Positions 41,544 to 50,550 of a stretch of 64,000 nt of DNA are shown one piece after another (the first letter of the stretch is position 1; every line of letters begins with the position of its first letter). The notes beneath the pieces were generated by a model. It was not told the DNA's origin. It worked only from the letters and a program-made list of their open reading frames with translations, and made no database searches. The position numbers and the translations under genes are program-made. The DNA is from Pseudomonas khorasanensis (GTDB taxonomy: Bacteria > Pseudomonadota > Gammaproteobacteria > Pseudomonadales > Pseudomonadaceae): contig NZ_JABWQP020000016.1 of assembly GCF_014268505.2 (NCBI RefSeq), forward strand, positions 1-64,000, given 5' to 3'.

Positions 41544-42281
41544 ATGCCGCGATTGCTTCAAGTCGTTGCTTTGATCGGATTGCTGCTGCTCGGCCAGAGC
41601 GCTGCAGCGCAGAAGTTGCGGCTGGTGTTTGATCACTGGCCGCCCTTTACCGATGACGCGCTGATGAATGGCGGACTGGCCACCGACATTGTCAGCACTG
41701 CCCTGGCTCGGGCCGGTTATGCCAGCGGTTACGAGCAAGTGCCCTGGGCGCGAGCGTTGCTGGGGATTGGCGAAGGGCGCTACGACGTGCTGGTCAATGC
41801 CTGGTACAACGAAGAGCGCACGCAGATTGGTCAGTTCTCCGGTGAGTATCTGATCAACCGTATTCGCTTCCTCAAGCGCAAAGACACCCCGGTCGATTAC
41901 GACAACTTGAAGCAACTGCACACCTATCCGATTGCGGTGGTGCGCGGTTATGCCTATTCGGCACCGTTCGACGCCGACACTGCGATGCAGAAAGTGCCTG
42001 TGCATAATTTCGCCATGGGCGTGCGCATGCTCGCGGCGGATCGGGTCAAGCTGACCCTGGAAGACGAGTATGTGGCGAAATATTATTTGGCGCGGGAATC
42101 GACCAAGGTACGTAACTCGGTAGAGTTTCTGTCCCGGCCGCTGAGCGAGAACAGCCTGCATATATTGGTCAGCCTGAAAAATCCGCAGCGTGAGCAGATC
42201 ATCGCCGGGTTTGATCGAGCGATTGAAGCGATGAAGGCGGATGGGACTTATGACAAGTTACTGAGGCGGCATGGGATGTGA
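41544..42281 (+). CDS. Orphan periplasmic substrate-binding protein (SBP_bac_3-like)
   Basis: A 245-residue protein with a Sec signal (MPRLLQVVALIGLLLLGQSAAA-QKL). The domain has LRLVFDHWPPFTDDALMNGGLATDIVSTALARAGY, EQVPWARALLGIGEGRYDVLVNAWYNEERTQ and ends in VSLKNPQREQIIAGFDRAIEAMKADGTYDKLLRRHG, a family 3 solute-binding signature. No permease or ATPase is adjacent. It is similar in fold to the protein at 9733 but clearly not a recent duplicate. TGAGGATGTTCAAGC precedes the ATG. Confidence 0.83.
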   Translation: MPRLLQVVALIGLLLLGQSAAAQKLRLVFDHWPPFTDDALMNGGLATDIVSTALARAGYASGYEQVPWARALLGIGEGRYDVLVNAWYNEERTQIGQFSGEYLINRIRFLKRKDTPVDYDNLKQLHTYPIAVVRGYAYSAPFDADTAMQKVPVHNFAMGVRMLAADRVKLTLEDEYVAKYYLARESTKVRNSVEFLSRPLSENSLHILVSLKNPQREQIIAGFDRAIEAMKADGTYDKLLRRHGM

Positions 42282-42318
42282 GGGCTGATCCGGCATTTTC
42301 TATGTGGCTGATGGCTTC

Positions 42319-42384
42319 TTCGCGATCAGGCTCGCTCCTACAGGGGAACGCATCCCTGATTGTGGGAGCGAGCCTGCTCGCGAA
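42319..42384. repeat. REP pair, class a
   Basis: TTCGCGATCAGGCTCGCTCC and the inverse GGAGCGAGCCTGCTCGCGAA face each other between the binding-protein gene and yccS. Confidence 0.88.
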
Positions 42385-42393
42385 GGCGTTCTT

Positions 42394-44586
42394 TCAGCCG
42401 CCGCTGATCTCACCGGTGTCTTTGATCAGGTGCGCCGCCAGCGTCCGCAACGGGCCCAACTGCCGGCATATCAACGCCAGTTGCGTCTGCACCAGCCGCT
42501 GTCCCTCATCGATCTCGTCCGGCATCTGTTCCAGCTCATTGGCCAGCGCTTCCTCTTCATCGCTCTGAATCGCAATCGGCTGTTTGCTCGCAAGGCCTTG
42601 AGCGATTTCATCGATGCTGGTCGCCAGTTTCACCCCGACGCCTTCGATCAGTTGCTCGCGGACGTCGGCAGGCAACTGGGTCTCGCGGTGTGCGCCGAGC
42701 CCTGACAGGTAGCTGAGCAAGGTGTGCGACAGCACCAGAAAACGGAAGCCGACGTCGGCTTCCTTACGGAAATGTCCCGGCTCCATCAGCATGTTTGCCA
42801 GCGTTGTCGACAGCGCCGCATCGGCGTTATGCGCGTTACGCCGCGCCAGGCGATAGGCGAGGTCGTCGCTTTTGCCGGCGGCGTATTGCTGCATGATCTG
42901 GCGCAGGTAGATGCTGTTGCAGGTCAGCGTGTTGGCCAGCACTTTGTTCAAGCGTCGACCTTGCCAGTCCGGCAGGAACAGGAACACCGCCAGGCCGGCG
43001 ATCAGACTGCCGAGCAAGGTATCGAACAGCCTTGGCAGGAGCAACCCGTAGCCGTCGCCGACCTGGTTGAAGCAGAACAGCACCATGACGGTGATCGCAG
43101 CGGTCGCCAGCGTGTAGCGGGTAGTCCGGTTGGTAAAGAACACGACCCCGGCGGCGATGGCGAAGCACGATTGCACCAGCGGGTTCGGGAACAGATCGAA
43201 CAGCACCCACGCCACGGTCAGGCCGATGGCGGTGCCGATGATCCGCTGGCCGAGTTTGCGCCGGGTGGCGCCGTAGTTTGGCTGGCAGACGAACAGCGTG
43301 GTGAGGATGATCCAGTAACCCTGCGACGGGTGAATCAAGTGCACCATGCCGTAACCGATGCTCAGCGCCAGCGGCAGACGCAGGGCATGGCGGAACAGCA
43401 AGGAAGTCGGTGTCAGTTGCGTGCGCAGGCGAATCCACACGTCCTTGAGATTGCGCGGCGAGCGGTCGAGCAGGCTGCTGTCGGTGGCATCGGCGAGGGC
43501 GTCGGGGTTGCTCGCATCGCTGAGCAAACGGTCGAGGGTGCCGAGGTTCGCCGCCAGCGCGCGCAGCGAACGCAGCAACCCGCGCCAGGCCGGATTGCTC
43601 TGGACGCGCAGGTGTTCGAGAGAGGCGTGCAGATCGCCCAGCGCTTCGGCGAAGCTGGCGTCGTAAATGAACGGCTGGCGCATCTGAATGGACTCGGCCA
43701 GCGCTCGACAGGCTTTGCCTTGCTGGCGCAAAAGGCGCTGGCAGCGGAACAGTACGTCGCTGTGGAAGAACGCGTCGGCCAAGGCGTTGTACGGATAGTG
43801 CGATGAGCTGGCGCGTTCGTGAATGTCCTGGGCGAGGAAGTACAGCTTGAGGTAGCGGCTGACTTTCGAGCCGGGCCGGCCGTTGCCGACCCGATGCAGG
43901 ATGATTTCCTTGGCAGTGTTGAGCGCGGCCACCACGCGGCCGTTCTGCTGCGCGAGTTCCAGACGCCGGGCCTCGACGTCCATTTGCCGGATCGGCTCGA
44001 ACAGTGAGGATTTCAGCTTCAGATAGAAGCCCAGTTCGCGGAACAGCCGCGCCAGACTTTGCTGCACCGGTTGGTTGGAGAACAACGCCTGCCACACCAC
44101 CGAGAGCAAGCCGTACCACGCGGCGCCTGCCACCAGCAGCATCGGTTCGTGCCAGAAGTCGATGACGGCGCCGCCGCGCTGGTCCACGCCAATCATCGTG
44201 TACACGGAAAGAATCAGGGTCGCCGACGCGATCGCACCATAACGTTCGCCGAGCGCACCGAGCATGGTCAGGCCGAAGCTGGCCAGCGCCAGGGCCACGG
44301 CGAAAATGATCGGGTACGGGAACAGCAATTCCACTGAGAGCGCAGCGATGCTGAAACACACCAGCGTCACCGCGAGCGCATTGAGGCGGCCCTGCCAACT
44401 GTCGTCGGTCTCGGCCAGGGCGCTGGCGATAATCCCGAGAAACAGCGGGATCAACAGGCCCATTTCATCCTGATACCAACACAGCGCCATGCTGCCGGTC
44501 AGGGCGATGAATACCCGCACGCTGTAGCTGAATTTATCCAGCGCCCACAGGCGCCGCAAAGACTGATGAAATGAGGTCGAGGACAT
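42394..44586 (-). CDS. yccS: YccS-type FUSC family inner-membrane protein
   Basis: A 730-residue integral membrane protein with two blocks of about five to six helices (residues 20-150 and 395-520) and two cytoplasmic regions. It matches the YccS/YhfK group of FUSC proteins: RLWALDKFSYSVRVFIALTGSMALCW at the start, the domain-2 opener LFRHALRLPLALSIGYGMVHLIHPSQGYWIILTTLFVCQPNYGATRRKLGQRI, and VFLFLPDWQGRRLNKVLANTL. FUSC members have been linked to aromatic acid efflux, but YccS function is not proved. A strong match exists for overall length. Confidence 0.92.
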   Translation of the reverse strand: MSSTSFHQSLRRLWALDKFSYSVRVFIALTGSMALCWYQDEMGLLIPLFLGIIASALAETDDSWQGRLNALAVTLVCFSIAALSVELLFPYPIIFAVALALASFGLTMLGALGERYGAIASATLILSVYTMIGVDQRGGAVIDFWHEPMLLVAGAAWYGLLSVVWQALFSNQPVQQSLARLFRELGFYLKLKSSLFEPIRQMDVEARRLELAQQNGRVVAALNTAKEIILHRVGNGRPGSKVSRYLKLYFLAQDIHERASSSHYPYNALADAFFHSDVLFRCQRLLRQQGKACRALAESIQMRQPFIYDASFAEALGDLHASLEHLRVQSNPAWRGLLRSLRALAANLGTLDRLLSDASNPDALADATDSSLLDRSPRNLKDVWIRLRTQLTPTSLLFRHALRLPLALSIGYGMVHLIHPSQGYWIILTTLFVCQPNYGATRRKLGQRIIGTAIGLTVAWVLFDLFPNPLVQSCFAIAAGVVFFTNRTTRYTLATAAITVMVLFCFNQVGDGYGLLLPRLFDTLLGSLIAGLAVFLFLPDWQGRRLNKVLANTLTCNSIYLRQIMQQYAAGKSDDLAYRLARRNAHNADAALSTTLANMLMEPGHFRKEADVGFRFLVLSHTLLSYLSGLGAHRETQLPADVREQLIEGVGVKLATSIDEIAQGLASKQPIAIQSDEEEALANELEQMPDEIDEGQRLVQTQLALICRQLGPLRTLAAHLIKDTGEISGG

Positions 44587-44726
44587 GAAGTGCGAAGGCC
44601 TTCCGAGGCGATGCCGCTAAATTGAGCCAGTAATGACGCCGACGCAATGGCGCCGAGCACATCTGACAGCAAAAAGTGTTCCTTACTGCTTTTATGCCGA
44701 ACTCAATTTGGGGATTGGCACAAAAA

Positions 44727-44820
44727 CCTGTGGGAGCTGGCTTGCCAGCGATGGCGTCCTGGCATTCAACATCGATGTTGGATATGCCGGCCTCATCGCT
44801 GGCAAGCCAGCTCCCACAGG
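44727..44820. repeat. REP pair, class c
   Basis: CCTGTGGGAGCTGGCTTGCC and GGCAAGCCAGCTCCCACAGG face each other across about 40 bp. The rest of the 44587-44846 gap holds no recognised gene. Confidence 0.9.
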
Positions 44821-44846
44821 GTTGCATTTCATTTTCAGGAATGTGG

Positions 44847-46025
44847 TCAGACGTACTGCGCGGCAGCGTAGCCCGAGGCCCACGCCCACTGGAAGTTGAA
44901 GCCGCCCAGGTGCCCGGTGACATCGAGCACTTCACCGATGAAATACAGGCCAGGGCTTTTCAGCGATTCCATGGTTTTGGACGACACCTCGCGGGTATCG
45001 ACGCCGCCAAGGGTCACTTCAGCCGTGCGATAACCTTCAGTCCCGGCCGGCACGACTTTCCAGCTACCCAACCTGTCGGCGATTTCCGCCAGTTCGGCGT
45101 GGGTGTACTGCTTCATCGGCTTGGAGACGAACCAGTTGTCCGCCAGCAAGTTAGCCATCTTCTTGGTGAAGATTTCGCCCAGCAGGGTTTTCAGCTCGCT
45201 GTTCGGGCGCTCGGCCACTTGCTGTTGCAGCCAGCTCGCCGCATCGTGATCCGGCAGCAGGTTGATCTCGACCGTGTCGCCAGGCTCCCAGAAAGACGAA
45301 ATCTGCAGAATCGCCGGACCGCTGAGCCCGCGATGGGTGAACAGGATGTTCTCGCGAAAGCTCTGGTCGTTGCAGCTGACCAGACAGTCCACCGATGTGC
45401 CGGACAGCTCCGTGCACAGTTCCTTGAGCTGGTCGGTGATGGTGAACGGCACCAGACCAGCGCGGGTCGGCAGCAGTTCGTGACCAAACTGTTTCGCGAC
45501 CTGATAACCGAAACCGGTCGCACCCAGCGTCGGGATGGACAGCCCGCCTGTAGCGATTACCAGCGACTGGCACTGGACTTGGCCGAGGGTGGTGTCGAGC
45601 AGGTAACCGGCGTCGGTTTTCTCGATGGTCTGGATCGAAGTGTCCAGGTGCAGCTCCACGCCAACCTGATCGCATTCGTCCAGGAGCATGCCGAGGATGT
45701 CGCTGGATTTGTTGTCGCAGAACAGCTGGCCGAGTTTCTTCTCGTGGTACGGCACGCCATGCTTGCCGACCATGCCGATGAAATCCCACTGGGTATAGCG
45801 CGCCAGTGCCGATTTGCAGAAGTGCGGGTTCTGCGAGAGGAAATTGCTCGGTTCGGTGTACATATTGGTGAAATTGCAGCGGCCACCGCCCGACATCAGG
45901 ATTTTCTTGCCAGCCTTGTTCGCGTGGTCGAGCAGCAGCACCTTACGCCCACGCCCGGCGGCAGTCAGGGCACACATCAGGCCTGCGGCGCCAGCGCCAA
46001 TGATCACGACTTCGGTAGAGCGCAA
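44847..46025 (-). CDS. NAD(P)/FAD-dependent oxidoreductase, BaiN/HI0933-like flavoprotein
   Basis: A 392-residue flavoprotein of the HI0933/BaiN family. The FAD-binding loop is VVIIGAGAAGLMCALTAAGRGRKVLLLD, followed by the family signature KILMSGGGRCNFTN. FTHRGLSGPAILQISSFW and the C-terminal GLYFIGEVLDVTGHLGGFNFQWAWASGYAAA are also typical. Substrate unknown; a related gut bacterial enzyme acts on bile acid intermediates. The start is taken as TTG at 46025 because GAGGA lies 7 nt upstream; an upstream TTG at 46043 has no such site. Confidence 0.9.
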   Translation of the reverse strand: MRSTEVVIIGAGAAGLMCALTAAGRGRKVLLLDHANKAGKKILMSGGGRCNFTNMYTEPSNFLSQNPHFCKSALARYTQWDFIGMVGKHGVPYHEKKLGQLFCDNKSSDILGMLLDECDQVGVELHLDTSIQTIEKTDAGYLLDTTLGQVQCQSLVIATGGLSIPTLGATGFGYQVAKQFGHELLPTRAGLVPFTITDQLKELCTELSGTSVDCLVSCNDQSFRENILFTHRGLSGPAILQISSFWEPGDTVEINLLPDHDAASWLQQQVAERPNSELKTLLGEIFTKKMANLLADNWFVSKPMKQYTHAELAEIADRLGSWKVVPAGTEGYRTAEVTLGGVDTREVSSKTMESLKSPGLYFIGEVLDVTGHLGGFNFQWAWASGYAAAQYV

Positions 46026-46047
46026 AACGGTGTCCTCGCACAATGAT

Positions 46048-46153
46048 CGTTCCCACGCTCTGCGTGGAATGCCGCCATGGACGCTCTGCGTCCGCTTTCC
46101 AAGTCGTGACGCGGAGCGTCACAAGATGCATTCCCACGCGGAGCGTGGGAACG
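46048..46153. repeat. Four-hairpin REPIN-like repeat, class f (second copy)
   Basis: The order of palindromes matches the copy at 1672: CGTTCCCACGCTCTGCGTGG, TGGACGCTCTGCGTCC, GTGACGCGGAGCGTCAC and CCACGCGGAGCGTGGGAACG. It sits between the flavoprotein gene and dbpA. Confidence 0.85.
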
Positions 46154-46170
46154 ATCCACCTACGCAGTTC

Positions 46171-47556
46171 TTAGAGGATACGCACGCGCAGCGAGCGGCC
46201 CTTGATCTTGCCGTCATTCAGGCGCTGCAAGGCCTGCATGGCCACGGTACGTTCCACCGCCACGAATGCCTGGAAGTCGAAGATCGCGATCTTGCCAACC
46301 TGCGCGCCCGGAATGCCGGCGTCGCCGGTCAGTGCGCCCAGAATATCGCCCGGGCGAACCTTGTCCTTGCGGCCGGCACCGATGCACAGCGTGGTCATCG
46401 GCGGCTGCAGCGGCGCCAGTCCCTGGGACTTGAGGTTGTCGATCTGATCCCAGTTCAGCGGCGCTTTCTGCAGTTGTTCGATGGCTTGCGCGCGGTGTGC
46501 TTCAGACGGCGCGACCAGACTGATGGCGATACCTTTTTCGCCGGCACGACCGGTACGGCCGACGCGGTGGATGTGGATTTCCGAATCGCGGGCCAGCTCG
46601 ACGTTGATCACCATGTCCAGTGCATCGATGTCCAGACCACGGGCCGCCACGTCGGTGGCCACGAGTACCGAAGTACTGCGGTTGGCGAACATCGCCAGCA
46701 CCTGATCGCGGTCACGCTGTTCCAGATCGCCGTGCAGGCCGACGGCGGAAATGCCTTTGGACGTCAGGTGATCGACGGTTTCCTGAACCTGCTGCTTGGT
46801 GAAGCAGAACGCCACGCAGGACGCCGGACGGAAATGGTGCAGGACCTTGGTCACCGCACTCATGCGCTCTTCCGGGGAAATCTCGTAGAAGCGCTGTTCG
46901 ATCTGCGTGTCATCGTGGAAGGCTTCAGCCTTGACGGTCTGCGGATCGCGCATGAATTTTGAGGCCAGTTGCTTGATGCCCACCGGATAAGTGGCGGAGA
47001 ACAGCAGGGTCTGGCGGCGCTCCGGGGTCTTGACGATGATGTCTTCGATGGCGTCGTAGAAACCCATGTCGAGCATGCGGTCGGCTTCGTCGAGGATCAA
47101 TGTGTTCAGGCCGTCGAGCACCAGCGAACCCTTGCGCAGGTGCTGCTGGATGCGCCCCGGCGTGCCGACGATGATGTGCGCGCCGTGTTCCAGCGAAGCG
47201 ATCTGCGGGCCGAAGGACACGCCGCCGCACAGGGTCAGGACCTTGATGTTGTCTTCGGCGCGGGCCAGACGACGGATTTCCTTGGCGACCTGATCGGCCA
47301 GCTCACGGGTCGGGCAGATCACCAGCGCCTGGCAACCGAAGTAGCGCGGGTTGATCGGGTTCAGCAGGCCGATGCCGAACGCGGCGGTCTTGCCGCTGCC
47401 GGTCTTGGCCTGGGCGATCAGGTCCATCCCCTTGAGAATCACCGGCAAGCTCTGCGCCTGGATCGGCGTCATCTGGCTATAACCGAGTGATTCGAGGTTA
47501 GCCAGCATGGCGGCGGACAGCGGCAGAGTATTAAAAGCGGTGGCGATGGTGGTCAC
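46171..47556 (-). CDS. dbpA: ATP-dependent RNA helicase DbpA
   Basis: DbpA is a DEAD-box helicase that binds hairpin 92 of 23S rRNA and helps late 50S assembly. Motifs: Q motif FNTLPLSAAMLANLESLGYSQMTPIQ, motif I AQAKTGSGKT, PTRELADQ, DEAD, SAT, VATDVAARGLDIDALD and HRVGRTGRAGEKG. The C-terminal DbpA RNA-binding domain is present (LCIGAGRKDKVRPGDILGALTGDAGIPGAQVGKIAIFDFQAFVAV), which distinguishes it from RhlE at 7640. A GTG at 47556 is preferred, with AGG 8 nt upstream; a TTG at 47571 in frame lacks a ribosome binding site. Confidence 0.95.
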   Translation of the reverse strand: MTTIATAFNTLPLSAAMLANLESLGYSQMTPIQAQSLPVILKGMDLIAQAKTGSGKTAAFGIGLLNPINPRYFGCQALVICPTRELADQVAKEIRRLARAEDNIKVLTLCGGVSFGPQIASLEHGAHIIVGTPGRIQQHLRKGSLVLDGLNTLILDEADRMLDMGFYDAIEDIIVKTPERRQTLLFSATYPVGIKQLASKFMRDPQTVKAEAFHDDTQIEQRFYEISPEERMSAVTKVLHHFRPASCVAFCFTKQQVQETVDHLTSKGISAVGLHGDLEQRDRDQVLAMFANRSTSVLVATDVAARGLDIDALDMVINVELARDSEIHIHRVGRTGRAGEKGIAISLVAPSEAHRAQAIEQLQKAPLNWDQIDNLKSQGLAPLQPPMTTLCIGAGRKDKVRPGDILGALTGDAGIPGAQVGKIAIFDFQAFVAVERTVAMQALQRLNDGKIKGRSLRVRIL

Positions 47557-47636
47557 GGGACTGGCCTGCAAAACAAAATGTCGCGCAGTGTAGCAGCCCC
47601 GTGCCAGTTTCCTCGACAGTTCTGGACGAACAGCGA

Positions 47637-49064
47637 TTAATGTTCGATATGCTCTTGCGGCCGTTTCGCACGCCGTCCGTCTTCCTTCGACAGTTGCGAG
47701 AAGATCGTCGCCGCCAGCATCGCCATCACGCCGACCGTGACGAAGGTCAGCTGGAACGCGCCTAGCACCGTTTCCACGCCATCGTTGCCTACTTTCGCCG
47801 TGAAGCCGCCGAGCAGTGCACCGGCGCAGGCCACGCCGAGACTCAGCGACAACTGCGCCACCACCGACAGCAGGCTGTTGCCGCTGCTGGCGCTCGCATC
47901 GTCGAGGTCAATCAGTGTCACCGTATTCATCGCCGTGAATTGCAGGGAGTTGATCGCGCCAAGCACCGCCAGCAGGCACAACAGCAGCCAGTAGGGCGTC
48001 TGCTCGCTGACCAGGCCCATGCTCGCCAGCATGATGCCCAGCGCCAGGGTGTTGCCAGTGAGCACGATGCGGTAGCCGAGACGTTCGATCAGCGGTCGCG
48101 CAACCCATTTGGCAACCATCGCCGCAGCAGCCAGCGGCAGCATGCTCATCCCCGCTTGCGACGGTGAGTAGCCCAGCGCGACTTGCAGCAACAACGGCAC
48201 CAGGAACGGCAGGGCGCCGCTGCCCAGGCGGGCGAACAGATTGCCGAGAATGCCGACGGCGAACGTGCGGGTCTTGAACAGTGACGGCGCGAACAGCGGA
48301 TTCTCGATATGCCCGGCGCGCAACCAGTACGCCGCCAGACACGCCATGCCGGCGAACAACAGCAGCATCACCCGCAGGTGCGGCAGGTGCAGTTCGCCCA
48401 GGCCTTCCATGGCGATGGTGATGAGGATCATCGCTGCGCCAAACAATAGAAACCCGAGACTGTCGAACCGCGTGCGCTCAGTGCCGCGCAGGTCGGGAAT
48501 GAATTTCCACACCGCGTAGCAGCCGATGACGCCAACTGGCAGGTTGATCAGAAAGATCCAGTGCCACGTCATGTATTCGACCATCCAGCCGCCCATGGTC
48601 GGACCGATCAGCGGGCCGAGCAGGCCGGGGATGGTGATGAAACCCATGATCCGCACCAGCTCGGAGCGCGGATAGGCGCGCAACACCACGAGGCGCCCGA
48701 CCGGCAACATCAGCGCACCGCCCAGGCCTTGAATGATTCGCGCGCCGATGAGCATGCTCAGGCTGCTCGACAAGGCGCAGAGCAGCGAGCCGAAACTGAA
48801 CAGCAGGATCGCGCCGAAGAAGATTTTCTTGGTGCCGAAGCGGTCCGCGATCCAGCCGGAGGCCGGAATCAACAGGGCCACGGTGAGCATGTAGGCGATG
48901 ATCACGCCCTGCATGCGCAATGGGTTTTCCGCCAGATCGCCGGCCATGGCCGGCAGCGCAGTGTTGAGAATTGTCCCGTCGAGGGACTGCATGAAGAACG
49001 CAATGGCGACGACCCACGGCAACCAGCGGGCGGTGATGGCGTCGAGAGGCGGGCGGTTGGGCAT
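47637..49064 (-). CDS. mdtD: MdtD-type MFS multidrug transporter (DHA2 family)
   Basis: A 475-residue drug:H+ antiporter of the DHA2 family with about 14 helices. WVVAIAFFMQSLDGTILNTALPAMAGDLAENPLRMQ is the DHA2 opener, with GWIADRFGTKKIFF (motif A), RIIQGLGGALMLPVGRLVVLRAYPR and GPLIGPTMGGWMVEYMTWHWIFLINLPVG (motif C and after). It most resembles MdtD. Its substrate is unknown. The TldE-like gene lies upstream on the same strand with a REP pair between, so linkage is possible but weak. Confidence 0.92.
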   Translation of the reverse strand: MPNRPPLDAITARWLPWVVAIAFFMQSLDGTILNTALPAMAGDLAENPLRMQGVIIAYMLTVALLIPASGWIADRFGTKKIFFGAILLFSFGSLLCALSSSLSMLIGARIIQGLGGALMLPVGRLVVLRAYPRSELVRIMGFITIPGLLGPLIGPTMGGWMVEYMTWHWIFLINLPVGVIGCYAVWKFIPDLRGTERTRFDSLGFLLFGAAMILITIAMEGLGELHLPHLRVMLLLFAGMACLAAYWLRAGHIENPLFAPSLFKTRTFAVGILGNLFARLGSGALPFLVPLLLQVALGYSPSQAGMSMLPLAAAAMVAKWVARPLIERLGYRIVLTGNTLALGIMLASMGLVSEQTPYWLLLCLLAVLGAINSLQFTAMNTVTLIDLDDASASSGNSLLSVVAQLSLSLGVACAGALLGGFTAKVGNDGVETVLGAFQLTFVTVGVMAMLAATIFSQLSKEDGRRAKRPQEHIEH

Positions 49065-49108
49065 GGAACCTCTAGTGTCAGTGCATATTCAGCGTCAAGC
49101 GCAGTCAG

Positions 49109-49199
49109 TGTGGGAGCGAGCCTGCTCGCGAAGAGGCTATTTCATTCAACATTGATGTCGATTGATCTGTCGCTTTCGCGAGCAGGCTCGCTCCCACAG
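49109..49199. repeat. REP pair, class a
   Basis: TGTGGGAGCGAGCCTGCTCG and its inverse CGAGCAGGCTCGCTCCCACA between mdtD and the TldE-like gene. Confidence 0.9.
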
Positions 49200-49212
49200 G
49201 CGTACTGCGGTG

Positions 49213-50550
49213 TTACAGGGTCAGCGTGAGTCGGCTGATCAGCGCCCCCGGCAGCAATGCCGACGAGGTGTTGCGCTGGCTGTACGTACTCGCCGACAGC
49301 AACAATTCGCGCTCGGTAGTCAGTGCCTCAAGCTGCGAACCCAGCAGGTTGTAGGCGCTGTCGTCAAAACGCATGGTGCTGACCGGCGCCTGGATCTCGC
49401 CGTTCTCGACCCAGAACGTCGCGAACCGGGTCATGCCGGTCATGCGCGCCGCCGGTTGGTCCGAGTAGTTCAGGTACCACAAGTTGCTGATGTACAGGCC
49501 GGTACCCAACTGCTTGAGGATCTCTTCCTGCGACAAATCGCCGGCCGCCATGTTCAACGCACTGGGCATTTCCCCGCCGCCTGCGCCGTTGGCTGGCAGA
49601 CCATACTCGGCCGCACTGCGCGAGCCGACCAGTTGATCGCCGGCCTTGCCTTCGATGATCAGGCGCAGATCGCTGCGCGGATAACCCTCGGCGGAAAACG
49701 CCGGGCTCAGCGAAGCACTGACCTTTTCATCCAGCGACACCAACGGGCTGAACGCCTGGTCGCCGACGTACAGCTTCTGCAACGGACTGCTTTTACTGGC
49801 GATCGACTGTGCCGAGAACCCGCCCCAACTGAGCATGCCCATTATTTCCTCCAGCGCCGCCGGTGCCAGATACGCGCGGTACTGACCTGGCGCCAACGTG
49901 CGTAACGGTCGACCGAGGAATTCAAGCTGTTCGCGCGCCTGGGCAAAGCGCCGCGCGAAACCTTCGTCGCTCCAGTCATGCCCGGCATAGCTGGCTTTCA
50001 CCGCTTCGCCGTTTTCGTGGAACAGGCTGAAATCAAAGTTGAAGCTGTTGGCCTCATGCCAGCCGAACGCCCCCGCCGAACTGGCGAAACCGCGGCTGAT
50101 CGGGCCGGCCGCATAAAAACCGACCAGGTCCAGACCTTCAGCGGCAGCGCAGATTTGCGCCACGACATCTTCGGTGTCCGGCAGCGGATGCGCTTGTACG
50201 TGCGTGCTCTGCCAGTCGTTGTGGTTGAGCAATAAATACGGATCCTGCGGCAGCAGCGGGAGGGTTTCGCGCAGCTGCAGCAGGCCTTCGGCGAGGCGCT
50301 GCAGATCGGCTTCCTGGTCACCGGACAAGGTGATCTGCAGATCGGCGTGGCGGCCGTCGTTGATCAGTTTCAGACCGACATTGGCCTGCTGCACCTGTCC
50401 GGCCTGTCGCACCTTGGCGTGATTGAAGCGCACGAACGCCGACGATTCGGCGGCGTAGCTGAGCGTGAACTGTTCCGGCTCGCGAACGCTGTCGCGCAGC
50501 CAGTTGATCATGACCTTGAAGGCGTCAGACTGACGCTTCGAAATGCTCAT
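49213..50550 (-). CDS. TldE/PmbA-like metallopeptidase partner subunit
   Basis: A 445-residue protein of the TldD/PmbA family without an HExxxH motif, as in TldE (PmbA), the non-catalytic half of TldD/TldE heterodimers. Visible features are AESSAFVRFNHAKVRQAGQVQQANVGLKLI near the start, GFASSAGAFGWHEANSFNFDFSLF, YLAPAALEEIMGMLSWGGFSAQSIASK and a C-terminal GLYISNLWYLNYSDQPAARMTGMTRFATFWVENGE. Its start overlaps the stop of the TldD-like gene by 1 nt (TGATG), so the two are translated together. TldD/E cleaves small proteins and modified peptides. Confidence 0.88.
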   Translation of the reverse strand: MSISKRQSDAFKVMINWLRDSVREPEQFTLSYAAESSAFVRFNHAKVRQAGQVQQANVGLKLINDGRHADLQITLSGDQEADLQRLAEGLLQLRETLPLLPQDPYLLLNHNDWQSTHVQAHPLPDTEDVVAQICAAAEGLDLVGFYAAGPISRGFASSAGAFGWHEANSFNFDFSLFHENGEAVKASYAGHDWSDEGFARRFAQAREQLEFLGRPLRTLAPGQYRAYLAPAALEEIMGMLSWGGFSAQSIASKSSPLQKLYVGDQAFSPLVSLDEKVSASLSPAFSAEGYPRSDLRLIIEGKAGDQLVGSRSAAEYGLPANGAGGGEMPSALNMAAGDLSQEEILKQLGTGLYISNLWYLNYSDQPAARMTGMTRFATFWVENGEIQAPVSTMRFDDSAYNLLGSQLEALTTERELLLSASTYSQRNTSSALLPGALISRLTLTL